From JAIEPW01 sp964471915 (GTDB lineage: Bacteria > Acidobacteriota > Terriglobia > Bryobacterales > Bryobacteraceae), in the NCBI GenBank assembly GCA_964471915.1, contig CAYYID010000013.1:1-64000 (forward strand): a DNA stretch of 64,000 nucleotides, written 5' to 3'. The notes beneath the pieces are model-generated. The model saw only the letters and a list, made by a program, of their open reading frames with translations, made no database searches and had not been told where the DNA came from. The position numbers and the translations under genes were made by a program. This document shows, in pieces, positions 33,909 through 43,053 of this stretch (positions are counted from its first letter, which is position 1; every line of letters begins with the position of its first letter).

Positions 33909-34833
33909 CCTGCTCGCCTGCGCGCTCGGCCTGAGCGCGCTGGAGCGCTTCGAGTTTGCCGAGCCCCATATGGGGACCCTGGTGTCGCTCCGCCTGTACG
34001 CGAGCGACGCGCCGGCCGCCGGACGCGCCGCGCGCGCGGCTTTCGATCGCGTCGCGGAGCTGGAGGCGGCGCTTTCGGACTACCGGCCCGATAGCGAACT
34101 GAATCGCCTGTGCCGCGCGGGCCATATGCGCGTCAGTCCGGACCTGGCGCGGGTGCTGGCCGCGGCGCAACGCCGCGCGTGGGAATCGGACGGCGCGTTC
34201 GACATCACGCTGGCGCCGCTGACCAAGCTGTGGCGCGAGGCGCGCCGCACGGGAAAACTGCCCGGCGAGGCCGCGATCGCCGCCGCCCGCGCCCGCTGCG
34301 GCTACCGCCGGGTGACGGTGCGGGGCCGCGACGTCGCGCTCGCTCCCGGAACGGAGCTGGACCTCGGCGGCACCGGCAAGGGCTATGCGGCCGACGAAGC
34401 GCTGGCCGTGCTGCGCCGCCACGGCGTGCGGCGTGCGCTGGTGGCGCTGTCCGGCGACATCGCGCTCGGGGATCCGCCGCCGGGCGAATGCGGGTGGCGC
34501 GTCGCGATCCAGGGGCGCACCGAGTGTCTGGCCAACCGCGCCGTCTCTACCTCCGGACCCGAGCAGCAGTTCCTCGAAGTGGATGGGACGCGCTACTCGC
34601 ACATCCTGGATCCCCGCACCGGGCTGGGGTTGACGACGCCGCGCACGGTGACGGTGATCGCGCGGCGCGGAATGGATGCCGACAGCTGGGCCACGGCGCT
34701 GAGTGCCGCCAGCGACCCGGAAGGGCTCGCCCGGCGGCGGCGCGTGAGCGCGCTGGTCACGCGCGCCGGGTACGGGTGGATTTCGCCGTCCTGGCTGGGC
34801 GCGACGAGCCGGGGCCGCATCGCGGGGCGCTAG
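33889..34833 (+). CDS. apbE: FAD:protein FMN transferase
   Basis: 314 residues. ApbE attaches FMN covalently to Thr/Ser of extracytoplasmic flavoproteins, using FAD and Mg2+. Signatures are EFAEPHMGTLVSLRLYA, SELNRLCRAGHMRVSPDL, DGAFDITLAPLTKLWREA, LDLGGTGKGYAADEAL, VALSGDIALGD and the metal site HILDPRTGLG with DADSWATALSAA. The start is GTG 33889, inside the end of the previous gene. As the third gene of an operon with two exported proteins, it may flavinylate an exported partner, but no flavinylation motif is seen in either neighbour. Confidence 0.9.
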   Translation: MWKETSSLLACALGLSALERFEFAEPHMGTLVSLRLYASDAPAAGRAARAAFDRVAELEAALSDYRPDSELNRLCRAGHMRVSPDLARVLAAAQRRAWESDGAFDITLAPLTKLWREARRTGKLPGEAAIAAARARCGYRRVTVRGRDVALAPGTELDLGGTGKGYAADEALAVLRRHGVRRALVALSGDIALGDPPPGECGWRVAIQGRTECLANRAVSTSGPEQQFLEVDGTRYSHILDPRTGLGLTTPRTVTVIARRGMDADSWATALSAASDPEGLARRRRVSALVTRAGYGWISPSWLGATSRGRIAGR

Positions 34834-35171
34834 CCTGGGGCGGGATGCCCCTGCGGGGTCCGTCTGGCCCCAAACCCATTGAGCCCCGCGTCCGGAAACG
34901 CAATGCTTGGTCAAACGGGACAGTTCCGTTCTCCGCCGGAGAGGCATGGCGGAGTCCGGGGCTGGGTTGTTGGGAACGCCGGCAGGTGGGAACCGGCGGC
35001 CGCGGAGGCGGTCGCGCGGAAGCCGGTGGAGATCGGCAAGCCGACGGGGGCTGCTTCGGTGTTCTGCAACAACCGCTTCGTTCGTTCGATCGAGGGATCG
35101 CGCCTCGCAGCTCGCCGCCGGAACCCCTTGCCGCAGTGCAGTTCGTGCAAATCGATTCAGGGGGTCTTACC
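34834..35171. other. Receptor upstream region, no gene recognised
   Basis: A 338-base interval between apbE and the large receptor. It has several short open frames without family features. A ctccgccggag palindrome (about 34934-34944) and aacgggacagttccgtt nearby are the only clear inverted elements. I see no strong Shine-Dalgarno sequence before the receptor ATG at 35172. Confidence 0.45.
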
Positions 35172-38100
35172 ATGCATAGTTTATGGTCCCGCGTGTCGTG
35201 GTTGACGTTACTCGTCGCCGCGCTCGCGTTCGGACAGGCATCCTCGTCACTCAGTGGCACGGTGACGGACCCGACGGGCGCAGTTGTCCCGTCGGCGACG
35301 CTAACCATCACGAACACCGCCACCGGCGTCAGCCGGGAAACGGTGTCCGATCCGCAAGGCCGCTACAGCTTCGCGCAACTGGCGCCCGGCCAGTACCGTA
35401 TGACGGCCAAGGCCGCCGGCTTCACGGACGTCGTGGTGAACGACATCCGGTTGCTGGTCAACACACCGGCGACGCTGTCCGTGACGTTTGAAAAAGTTGG
35501 CGCCGTCACCACGGCGATCGCCGTTTCCGCGGAGGGAACGCAGTTGAACACCGTGGATGCCTCCATGGGCAACGCGATCAGCGAGCGTCCCATTCTGCAA
35601 CTGCCGTTCGAGGCGCGCAACGTGGTCGGCCTGCTGTCGCTGCAGCCCGGCGTCACGTTCATCGGCGAACCGGTGCCGGGCGTCACGGCGGACTTCCGGC
35701 AGGGCGCCGTCAACGGCGGCAAGTCGGATCAGGGCAACGTCACGCTCGACGGCGTGGACGTCAATGACCAGCAGACGCGCTCCGCCTTCAACAGCGTGCT
35801 CCGCGTCACGCTCGATTCGGTGCAGGAGTTCCGGACGATCACGTCCAACGCCGGCGCGGACTTCGGCCGCAGCTCCGGCGCCCAGGTAGGTCTGGTAACA
35901 AAAAGCGGTTCGAACTCCGTGCACGGCAGCGTGTACTGGTTCCTCCGCAACACCTCCACGAGCGCGAACGACTTCTTCAACAACCAGTCCGGCAATCAGC
36001 GGGAGAAACTCAACCGCAACATCGGCGGCGCATCGTTCGGCGGGCCCATCAAGAAGAATCGCCTGTTCTACTTCCTGAACTACGAAGGCCGCCGGGACAA
36101 GAGCGAAAAGAGCGTGGTCCGCCTGGTGCCGACCGCCAACTTCCGCAACGGCCAGTTCGCCTATCAGCGGCGCGCCGGCGGCGTCGGTTTCCTCGGCCCG
36201 GACGACTTCCGGCGCATCGATCCGCTCGGCATCGGGCAAAACCAGGCGGTGCTCGCCGTGCTGCGCAGCTATCCGCTGCCCAACGATTCGACGGTCGGCG
36301 ACAGCCTGAATACCTCGGGCTTCCGCTTCAACGCGTCGGCGCCGCTGGAGTTCAATACCTACACCGCCAAGTTCGACTGGAACGTGGATGCGGCGGCCAA
36401 GCACCAAGTGTTCCTCCGCGGCAACCTGCAGAACGACCGGCTGACCCCCGGCGCCGCCCTGCAGCTTCCGCAGTTCCCGGGCGAGCCCGGCAACACGGAA
36501 GTCCTCGACAACAGCAAGGGTCTGGCCGTCGGGTACACGGGACTGTTGCGCTCGAACCTCGTCAACACGTTCCGCTACGGCCTGACGCGGCAAGGCACCG
36601 ATAACCTCGGGGTGCTGAGTTCCAACTTCGTGGCGTTCCGCGACATCACGCCCCGCTTCGGGACGACGACGAGCCTCAAGCGGATCACGCCGACGCACCA
36701 GTTCAGCGACGACGTGGCGTGGACCAAGGGCGCCCACACGATCAACTTCGGCGGCGTGTACCGGCACATCGGCAACCGGCGCAACAGCACGTTCACGTCG
36801 TACTCCAACGGCCTCACGAATGCCAACTTCCTGTTGGGCAGCGGGGCGGAGTTCCAGGTGCCCGACGCGATCGGCGGTACAGCCTACCGGCGGCAGTTCG
36901 CCAACATGCTGGGGCTGGTAACGCAGATCACGGCGAATTACAACTATGACCGGCAGGGCAACCTGCTGCCGCAGGGCCAGCCGATCGACCGCGAGTTCGG
37001 CGGGCGCGAGGCCGAACTGTACGTCCAGGATTCCTGGAAGATCCGGCGGAACCTCACGATTACCGCGGGCTTGCGGTGGAGCCTCATGCCGCCCGTCGAG
37101 GAGCTGAACGGGCTGCAGACCAGTTCCACGCCGCGGCTGCGCGATTGGTTCGTCCAGCGCGAGGCGCTGGCCAATGCCGGGCTGTCGCAAGCCGGCGCTG
37201 GTCCGGTGTCCTTCGTGCTGGCTGATTCTCCGGGCGGCCGTCCGTTGTATCCGTTCCACAAGAAGAACCTCGCGCCGCGCGTAGCACTCGCGTGGTCGCC
37301 GGACGCCAAGACCTCCATCCGGGCCGGCTTCGGCATGTTCTACGACCTGTTCGGCCAGGGCATCGTGCGCAACGCCGACACCACCGCGCTGGGGTTGACC
37401 TCGTCGCTGTCCCCGCCGGCCACGTTCCGGCCGAACAACGCGCCGCGCTTCACTGGTTTCGGCCAGCTTCCGGCCGCTGCGCTTCCGCCGGCGCCTCCCG
37501 GAGGCTTTCCGCAGCGCCAGCCGGACAACTTCGCCATCACCAACTCGGTGGATGACAACCTCAAGCCGCCCTACAGCATGAACCTGAACTTCTCGGCGAG
37601 CCGGGAGTTCCGGGGCGGCTTCTTCGTCCAGGGCGCCTACGTCGGACGGCTCTCGCGGCGCAGCATGGTCCGGACGGACCTCGCCATGCCGACAAACCTC
37701 AAGGACCCCGCATCGGGCATGACGTACTGGGAGGCGGCCACCATGCTCACGCGGATGGCCCGCGCCAACACTCCGGTGTCGCGTATCACTCCGATTCCGT
37801 TCTGGGAGAACATGTGGCCCGGAGCCCGGGGCAATGGCTTGTCCGCCACGCAGGCGATCTATAACGAGATCGTCGCGAACGACCCGGACACCACCACGGC
37901 CCTCACCAACATCGACCTGTTTTGCGACCCGGCCTGCAGCCGGTTGGGCCCCGCAGCGATCTTCAACACGCAGTTCTCGTCACTCGGGGCGCAGAGTTCC
38001 ACCGGTAACGGCAACTACCACTCCATGCAGTGGACGTTCCGCAAGCGGTTCGCGCAGGGCGTGCAGTTTGACGCGAACTACACCTGGTCCAAGTCGATCG

Positions 38101-38795
38101 ACCTCGGCTCGACTCCGGAGACCACCGTGCTGGTCGCCACGCAAATCATCAACTCGTTCCGTCCGAAAGACATGCGCTCGATCTCGGACTTCGATCAAAC
38201 GCATATCTTCTCCGCCTTCGTCGTCGCCGAGTTGCCGTTCGGTAAGGGCAAGGCGTTCGGCGCGAACGCCAGCCGCTTCGTGGACACGCTCATCGGGGGC
38301 TGGCAGCTGTCCGGCATCTGGCGGCAGTCCAGCGGCCTTCCAACTTCGGTCTGGGCGCTCGGCGTCTGGCCCACGAACTGGAACGTCGCGAGCTTCGCCG
38401 ACCAGACCCGCGCCATCCCGACACCGCAGACCAACAAGAACGCGCCGTCGGCGGGCTCCGGACAGCCTGGGCCTAACATCTTCCAGGATCCCAAGTTCGT
38501 GCTGAACTCGTACGCGCCGGCCCTGCCCGGCGGCAGCGGCCAGCGCAATGGCGTACGCGGCGACGGCTTCTTCGGCGTCGATGTCGGCCTCGCCAAGCGC
38601 TTCCTGCTCTTCAACCTGAAGGACAATCCGCACACGCTGCAGTTCCGCGGCGAGGTCTTCAACCTCACCAACAGCGTCCGGTTCGACCCCTTCACCGTCA
38701 CGCGGGACCTTAACAACCCCGCCACGTTCGGCAAGTACACCGCGCAACTGGGCAACCCGCGGGTGTTCCAGTTCGCGCTGCGCTACGAGTTCTGA
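35172..38795 (+). CDS. Large Oar-like TonB-dependent receptor
   Basis: 1207 residues. A signal peptide (WLTLLVAALAFGQ) leads to a carboxypeptidase-regulatory-like domain (LSGTVTDPTGAVVPSATLTI, GRYSFAQLAPGQYRMTAKAA). The plug has ILQLPFEARNVVGLLSLQPG, DGVDVNDQQTRSAFNSVLRV and GAQVGLVTKSGSNSVHGSVY. The barrel is about 900 residues and ends in an aromatic strand (VFQFALRYEF). It is longer than the receptor at 15.6 kb mainly in extracellular loops. The ligand is unknown; no gene of a dedicated transporter is adjacent. A strong terminator follows. Confidence 0.92.
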   Translation: MHSLWSRVSWLTLLVAALAFGQASSSLSGTVTDPTGAVVPSATLTITNTATGVSRETVSDPQGRYSFAQLAPGQYRMTAKAAGFTDVVVNDIRLLVNTPATLSVTFEKVGAVTTAIAVSAEGTQLNTVDASMGNAISERPILQLPFEARNVVGLLSLQPGVTFIGEPVPGVTADFRQGAVNGGKSDQGNVTLDGVDVNDQQTRSAFNSVLRVTLDSVQEFRTITSNAGADFGRSSGAQVGLVTKSGSNSVHGSVYWFLRNTSTSANDFFNNQSGNQREKLNRNIGGASFGGPIKKNRLFYFLNYEGRRDKSEKSVVRLVPTANFRNGQFAYQRRAGGVGFLGPDDFRRIDPLGIGQNQAVLAVLRSYPLPNDSTVGDSLNTSGFRFNASAPLEFNTYTAKFDWNVDAAAKHQVFLRGNLQNDRLTPGAALQLPQFPGEPGNTEVLDNSKGLAVGYTGLLRSNLVNTFRYGLTRQGTDNLGVLSSNFVAFRDITPRFGTTTSLKRITPTHQFSDDVAWTKGAHTINFGGVYRHIGNRRNSTFTSYSNGLTNANFLLGSGAEFQVPDAIGGTAYRRQFANMLGLVTQITANYNYDRQGNLLPQGQPIDREFGGREAELYVQDSWKIRRNLTITAGLRWSLMPPVEELNGLQTSSTPRLRDWFVQREALANAGLSQAGAGPVSFVLADSPGGRPLYPFHKKNLAPRVALAWSPDAKTSIRAGFGMFYDLFGQGIVRNADTTALGLTSSLSPPATFRPNNAPRFTGFGQLPAAALPPAPPGGFPQRQPDNFAITNSVDDNLKPPYSMNLNFSASREFRGGFFVQGAYVGRLSRRSMVRTDLAMPTNLKDPASGMTYWEAATMLTRMARANTPVSRITPIPFWENMWPGARGNGLSATQAIYNEIVANDPDTTTALTNIDLFCDPACSRLGPAAIFNTQFSSLGAQSSTGNGNYHSMQWTFRKRFAQGVQFDANYTWSKSIDLGSTPETTVLVATQIINSFRPKDMRSISDFDQTHIFSAFVVAELPFGKGKAFGANASRFVDTLIGGWQLSGIWRQSSGLPTSVWALGVWPTNWNVASFADQTRAIPTPQTNKNAPSAGSGQPGPNIFQDPKFVLNSYAPALPGGSGQRNGVRGDGFFGVDVGLAKRFLLFNLKDNPHTLQFRGEVFNLTNSVRFDPFTVTRDLNNPATFGKYTAQLGNPRVFQFALRYEF

Positions 38796-38817
38796 ACCGG
38801 TCGCAGCTCAAGCAACG

Positions 38818-38851
38818 AAAGGGCGGACCTTCGGGTCCGCCCTTTGTGTTT
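38818..38851 (+). terminator. Intrinsic terminator of the receptor gene
   Basis: aaagggcggacc (38818-38829), loop ttcg, then ggtccgcccttt (38834-38845): an exact 12-bp stem with a UUCG loop, followed by gtgttttc. It begins 22 bases after the stop codon. Confidence 0.85.
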
Positions 38852-38985
38852 TCCGCCGCCTGACGTCCGGTGAACCGGCACCGCGCGCGCAAGCGGCCCC
38901 GGAGAAGAGAGTCCTGTCGCCGTTACGCCCGAATACAGGCGAGGGTCCGGGTCCACGCCGGCGAGCCTCGCTTATCGCGCGCGGC

Positions 38986-39657
38986 TCAATCGTTGTACTG
39001 GAACGTACCCACGAACGAGCTCCGCTTGTGCGGATAGCTCCAGGTCGTGCCCAGGCCCGTACCCTGGAAGCTGTTGGCTTCCGTGTACGCCGCCATCGCG
39101 TGCTGCACGCTGGTCAACGGCGGATAGTACGTCGACTCGTTGTGGCAGATCTCGTCGGCCTCGGTGAGCGGCCGCGCCGCGATGGTCGCCAGGGTGCCGG
39201 CGTCCAGACGCCCCGTGCGCGAATGGGGACCTTCCGTCGTCAGGGTCACCGCCGCGATCTCCACCTTCACCACATCGTCCAGCAGCCCGCCGCCCATCTT
39301 GCGCGCGAAGCTCTTCAGGGCCTGCTGCTGCTCCACGGTCGCCTTCTCGTCGAGGATCAGCACGCTCTTGACGTGCCCGGGGTTCAGGCCCAGCGTGCTC
39401 TGCGCCCGGATCACAGCCGCGACGGCCAGCCCGTCCAGTTTCACGCCATTCCAGGTGCCTTGGTTGATCCGCCAGCCGAGCACGGCGAGGTCGCCGGTCT
39501 GGTTCATTTCGGAGTTGGCGAAGCAGGGGCCGGTGTAAACATCCGCGGTGCGGGATTCCATGTACTCGCCGCGCGCGGAGTTCGACGGAAGACGGTTGGC
39601 GAAGGCCGCACAGGCCACAACGCCCAGCGATAGAGCAATCCGGCTAAGGGACGACAT
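38986..39657 (-). CDS. DUF1326 family secreted protein
   Basis: 223 residues with signal peptide (MSSLSRIALSLGVVACAAFA). The body reads YMESRTADVYTGPCFANSEM, LAVLGWRINQGTWNGVKLDG, LAVAAVIRAQSTLG and then a histidine-containing segment ADEICHNESTYYPPLTS. This is the DUF1326 pattern, often found near copper-related or heme proteins, but no function is established. The conserved CxN and HNES residues could bind metal. It ends just 190 bases after the receptor terminator, convergent with that gene. Confidence 0.8.
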   Translation of the reverse strand: MSSLSRIALSLGVVACAAFANRLPSNSARGEYMESRTADVYTGPCFANSEMNQTGDLAVLGWRINQGTWNGVKLDGLAVAAVIRAQSTLGLNPGHVKSVLILDEKATVEQQQALKSFARKMGGGLLDDVVKVEIAAVTLTTEGPHSRTGRLDAGTLATIAARPLTEADEICHNESTYYPPLTSVQHAMAAYTEANSFQGTGLGTTWSYPHKRSSFVGTFQYND

Positions 39658-39682
39658 GCTAAGAACTTACCACAGAAATCTC

Positions 39683-40660
39683 TCAGAAGCGCCGGCGCGC
39701 ATGCACTTCCAGCTTACCGGCCGCCGCGGCCAATCGGACCAACAGCTTATGGCTCCCGGGGTGCCGGACCTCCGCTTCTGTCAGCACGACCCCGAGCGAA
39801 TACCGAGCGGCATACGCCGTAAGGACCTCCGTCAGCGCCTCGCCGAGCCCTGCCGGAGCGGAAACCTCCAGGGCAACACCCCCCGTGTGCTTCGCAAAGT
39901 GGTTCGCGGCGCCGGTCACACTCATGCCGAACGCCATGCCGATTGGATTGAGGGCGGCGGCCGCGGCGGCGTAACCGGACAGCATGTCGAGCGTCACGGT
40001 GGAAAAGCTGACACCGCCGGCCGCCAAGGCGGCGGTCAGAGCATCGCGGCGGCGGTTCTCGAACGTGTCGAGCGTGTTCATTCCGTCGGAGATGGACAGG
40101 ATCGCGGTATGAGCGGCAGGCCGCCGTGCCGCGGCCTCCAGGACGAGGCGAACGGCTTGCTCCATCGTCGGCGCTCGAGAGGTCTCCGGACGGACCGCCC
40201 GGGGCGCCCGGTCCACCGCCTGGCGCAGCGCGGCGCTGACCGCAGCCCGGTCTTTGGAGAACTCCACCAGCAGGCGCGGCGGACCCGCAAACCAGTCCTC
40301 CGCGGCCAGCACCGAGACCTCGTCCTCGGGAGCCAGACGCTCCAGCCCACGTTCCAGCGACGCCAGGGTTGTGGGGTTTGCGAGGTGCCGCAGCGCGCCC
40401 TCCGCCGCGAGACTTACGTACAGGAATAGAGACAGCGGGCGCCGTTCGTCGCCCTCCCGCCGGAAGTAGGCGATCGGCCGCCGCTTGCCGTCGATGGCAA
40501 GTTCGAAATCGGCCGCGGCGAGTCCGGGAACCGGAGCCTTGGCCCGTGGGTCGCGGACGATCACGTCGATGTCGAGCACCCGGGTTTCGACCTTGAGCGT
40601 CAGTTCGCCCTGCGCGAAAGCGGCGCCGCCGAGCAAGAACAGGATCCATGAGAAGTTCAT
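39683..40660 (-). CDS. VWFA-related secreted protein (acidobacterial type)
   Basis: 325 residues with signal peptide MNFSWILFLLGGAAFAQG. The start of the mature part is the acidobacterial VWFA-domain signature VETRVLDIDVIVRDPRAKAP, then AAADFELAIDGKRRPIAYF. A VWA-type core follows (RPLSLFLYVSLAAEGALR, HTAILSISDGMNTLDTFENR), with the metal-site region changed, since the usual DxSxS is not clearly present. It probably mediates protein binding outside the cell. ATG 40660 is chosen for the signal peptide. Confidence 0.8.
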   Translation of the reverse strand: MNFSWILFLLGGAAFAQGELTLKVETRVLDIDVIVRDPRAKAPVPGLAAADFELAIDGKRRPIAYFRREGDERRPLSLFLYVSLAAEGALRHLANPTTLASLERGLERLAPEDEVSVLAAEDWFAGPPRLLVEFSKDRAAVSAALRQAVDRAPRAVRPETSRAPTMEQAVRLVLEAAARRPAAHTAILSISDGMNTLDTFENRRRDALTAALAAGGVSFSTVTLDMLSGYAAAAAALNPIGMAFGMSVTGAANHFAKHTGGVALEVSAPAGLGEALTEVLTAYAARYSLGVVLTEAEVRHPGSHKLLVRLAAAAGKLEVHARRRF

Positions 40661-40811
40661 GCTCTGAGGGTAAGGTCGGCGCGGTCTTAGCAGGATCACC
40701 CGGCGCGCCGCGGAGTTGACGCGGCGCGCCAGTTGCCGGACGGCGTTTCCGGTCAATCGCCGGGCGTCCCGGGTCAATGGCGCGCCGCCCCCGCGGCCGC
40801 ATGCTGGACTC

Positions 40812-41354
40812 ATGCGACAAACCCCTCCGGCGAACGCCGTCCACAACCCGGTAACGAACCACTCCTACCTGGAACAGAGCGGCGGCGCCCCTGCGCTGCA
40901 GATGCGCTTTTGGATTCCGCCGCGTTCGCCGGGCGCGCCGAACCACCGCCATCTGCGCATGACCGAACAGTTCTCCGTGGTGGAAGGTGAACTGACCATT
41001 CAGACCGGCGGCTCGCGGCGGGTCGCCCGCGCGGGAGAGACTGTTCTCGTCCCGCCCGGCACCACGCACGCATTCGAGAACGCCGGCGCCGAGTGGCTGG
41101 TCTTCGATCTGACGGCGGACTGCGCGGCTTTCGGCGATTTTTTCCGCTGCCTCTTCGGCCTGGCGCAGGCCGGCGAGGTGCGCGCGGACGGAACACCGAA
41201 GAACCCGCTGGCGATGCTCCGGATCCTGGCTTTCTCCGACATCTGGCTGCCGGCAGTCCCGGTGACGGTGCAGAAGCTGGTCTTTGCCGCCGCAAGCTGG
41301 TTGTCGGCGCGGACGGTTGTGGAGGGGCGGCTCGCCGCTTACCGCGCGCGATGA
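40812..41354 (+). CDS. Cupin-domain protein
   Basis: 180 residues. Cupin motif 1 is NHRHLRMTEQFSVVEGEL with two histidines and a glutamate; motif 2 is LVPPGTTHAFENAG with the remaining histidine. The N-terminal part (ALQMRFWIPPRSPGAPNH) is a beta strand pair, the C-terminal half is helical (FFRCLFGLAQAGEVRADG). A metal-bound small-molecule role is likely; the substrate is unknown. Its stop overlaps the next gene as ATGA, so the two are coupled. Confidence 0.8.
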   Translation: MRQTPPANAVHNPVTNHSYLEQSGGAPALQMRFWIPPRSPGAPNHRHLRMTEQFSVVEGELTIQTGGSRRVARAGETVLVPPGTTHAFENAGAEWLVFDLTADCAAFGDFFRCLFGLAQAGEVRADGTPKNPLAMLRILAFSDIWLPAVPVTVQKLVFAAASWLSARTVVEGRLAAYRAR

Positions 41355-42058
41355 AGGACGAACGTGCCCTCCGCCGCGCGGCCGGCCTCACGCTGCTGGC
41401 CGCTCCGCTGCTGCTCCAGATTCCCTACGCCGTGCTGGCGGCGACCTTCGAGTACCCGGGGATCTTGCGGTTTCCGCCCGAGGAGATCCTGCGGCGCTTC
41501 GCGGCGGGCCCGCCGCTGCTGACACCCGCCTGGTACCTGTTCGGCGGCCTGCTGTTGCCCCTCTTGCTGGCGATCGCCGCGCTGCCGGAGGTCCTGGCCG
41601 TGCCGCGGCCGAAGCTGCTGCGCGTGGCGACCGCTGCCGGCATCGCTTCCGCGGTCCTCCAAATGACCGGGCTGCTGCGGTGGGTGTTCCTGGTTCCCTT
41701 GCTGGCAAAGCGGCATGCGGCGGCCGCAAGCGAACCGGTCCGGGCAGCGGTGGTGGAGGTCTTCCTCGCGCAACACCAACTGCTGGGCGTGATGATCGGC
41801 GAACACCTGGGCCAGATCACGCTCGCGCTGTGGACCCTGGGCGTTACCCTATCGCTCGAGACCAGGACTCCGGCGGCTCGCGCCAGCTCCGCGCTCGGCA
41901 TTGCCGCCGGCACGCTCTTCCTGATCGGATCCCCCGAAGGACTCGCCACAACCTACCCCGGGTTGGCCGTCCTGGGCCCCCTGCCCGGCATCGCCTTCCT
42001 GCTGTGGACCGCCTGGTGCGCCTCGCTCGGCTGGCGCGTCTACCGGGCCGCCCGATAG
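41351..42058 (+). CDS. Multi-spanning membrane protein of unknown function
   Basis: 235 residues, about six hydrophobic segments (for example AAGLTLLAAPLLLQIPYAV, AWYLFGGLLLPLLLAIAA, LGPLPGIAFLLWTAWCASLG). The layout with paired helices and small residues resembles DUF4386-type membrane proteins, but I am not certain of the family. The ATG overlaps the TGA of the cupin gene by four bases. The end overlaps the convergent AraC gene (42040-42058). The cupin and this protein may form a small stress or signalling unit. Confidence 0.55.
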   Translation: MKDERALRRAAGLTLLAAPLLLQIPYAVLAATFEYPGILRFPPEEILRRFAAGPPLLTPAWYLFGGLLLPLLLAIAALPEVLAVPRPKLLRVATAAGIASAVLQMTGLLRWVFLVPLLAKRHAAAASEPVRAAVVEVFLAQHQLLGVMIGEHLGQITLALWTLGVTLSLETRTPAARASSALGIAAGTLFLIGSPEGLATTYPGLAVLGPLPGIAFLLWTAWCASLGWRVYRAAR

Positions 42059-43047
42059 GCAGCGGGCGTTTCACCTGTCCACTTGCGGAAGAAGCGATGG
42101 AAGGCGCTCGGCTCGGAGAAGCCGAGCAGGAACGAAACGTCCGCGATCGAGTGGCGCGGGTCGCGGAGATGCTCGCAAGCGAGGTCCCGCCGCAACTCGT
42201 CGAGCACCTGACGAAACGAGAGACCGTCGCCCTCCAGACCGCGCTGCAAAGCGCGCGGGCTCATGTGCAGCGCGCGGGCCACTTCGGCGAGCGCCGGAAG
42301 CTCGCCGCGGAGGCGGCGCGCGAGTTCGGCCCGCACCTGATCGGCCAGCGCCGCGGGCTGCGCCGCTGTGCGCATGGCCAGTTCCCGTTCGAGGCCCGCC
42401 AGCAGTTGCGCGTTGGCCTGTCGCACCGGCCAGGCGAGGGCGGCGGCTGAAAAGACAACGCCGTTCACCGGCGCCGCGAATTCCGGCATCCTCCCGAGAA
42501 TACGGACGTACTCCGCCGATCGCGTTGGCGCTGCGTAAAGCAACGTCACGGCCTGAGGCTCCAGCACCCGGCCGGTGAGCGCCCGGACCATCGCGAGGAC
42601 TGCCGCCAGGGAGGACTCGGCCGGATGGCGATCCTCGCGCAGGAAGTTGCCCGGCAGGTCGAGGAGCCGGAGTTCGAGCCCGGCGCGCGACGCGTCCCGC
42701 CAGAAGTGAATCTCCGTGGCGTTGCTGAGGAGGTTCCAGTGCCGGCGGAGCCGTTCGAGCGCGGCGTCCAGCGTTTCGCAACTGAGCATGGCGAAGCCGA
42801 GCAGTCCCAGTTGGCTCGGATGGACTTGTTCGCCCAGGTGTAATCCCAACTCGGCATCGCCGCTCGCCGTGGCCGCAGCCCGCCACGCCGCGGCGGCCAC
42901 CGGTCCGGCCATCATCTCGTCGGGATTCTCAAGCTCGGCCGGATCGAGTCCGATGCCGGCGCATAAGGTTGACGTATCCAGGCCGCGGCTGGACAGAAAA
43001 TGAAAGAGATCCCGCACGAACGCGACACTGAAGCGGGCGGATCTCAC
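42040..43047 (-). CDS. AraC-family regulator with arabinose-binding-like domain
   Basis: 335 residues from GTG 43047. The N-terminal 200 residues match the AraC arabinose-binding-like domain (ARFSVAFVRDLFHFLSSRGL, LGLLGFAMLSCETLDAALER, LELRLLDLPGNFLRED). The C-terminal HTH pair has LPALAEVARALHMSPRALQR and FLLGFSEPSAFHRFFRKWTG. It is a transcription activator whose inducer is not known. It is convergent with the cupin pair and lies 6 bases downstream of the DtxR-type gene. Confidence 0.88.
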   Translation of the reverse strand: MRSARFSVAFVRDLFHFLSSRGLDTSTLCAGIGLDPAELENPDEMMAGPVAAAAWRAAATASGDAELGLHLGEQVHPSQLGLLGFAMLSCETLDAALERLRRHWNLLSNATEIHFWRDASRAGLELRLLDLPGNFLREDRHPAESSLAAVLAMVRALTGRVLEPQAVTLLYAAPTRSAEYVRILGRMPEFAAPVNGVVFSAAALAWPVRQANAQLLAGLERELAMRTAAQPAALADQVRAELARRLRGELPALAEVARALHMSPRALQRGLEGDGLSFRQVLDELRRDLACEHLRDPRHSIADVSFLLGFSEPSAFHRFFRKWTGETPAAYRAAR

Positions 43048-43053
43048 AGCCGT

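Noticed and set aside
34110..35171. Upstream extension of the large receptor's frame to 34110
   Set aside because: The extension lies over apbE in another frame; the signal peptide marks ATG 35172 as the start.
35301..37259. A 652-codon minus-strand frame opposite the large receptor
   Set aside because: Composition of Arg, Gly and Val shadows without motifs; opposite a well-supported gene.
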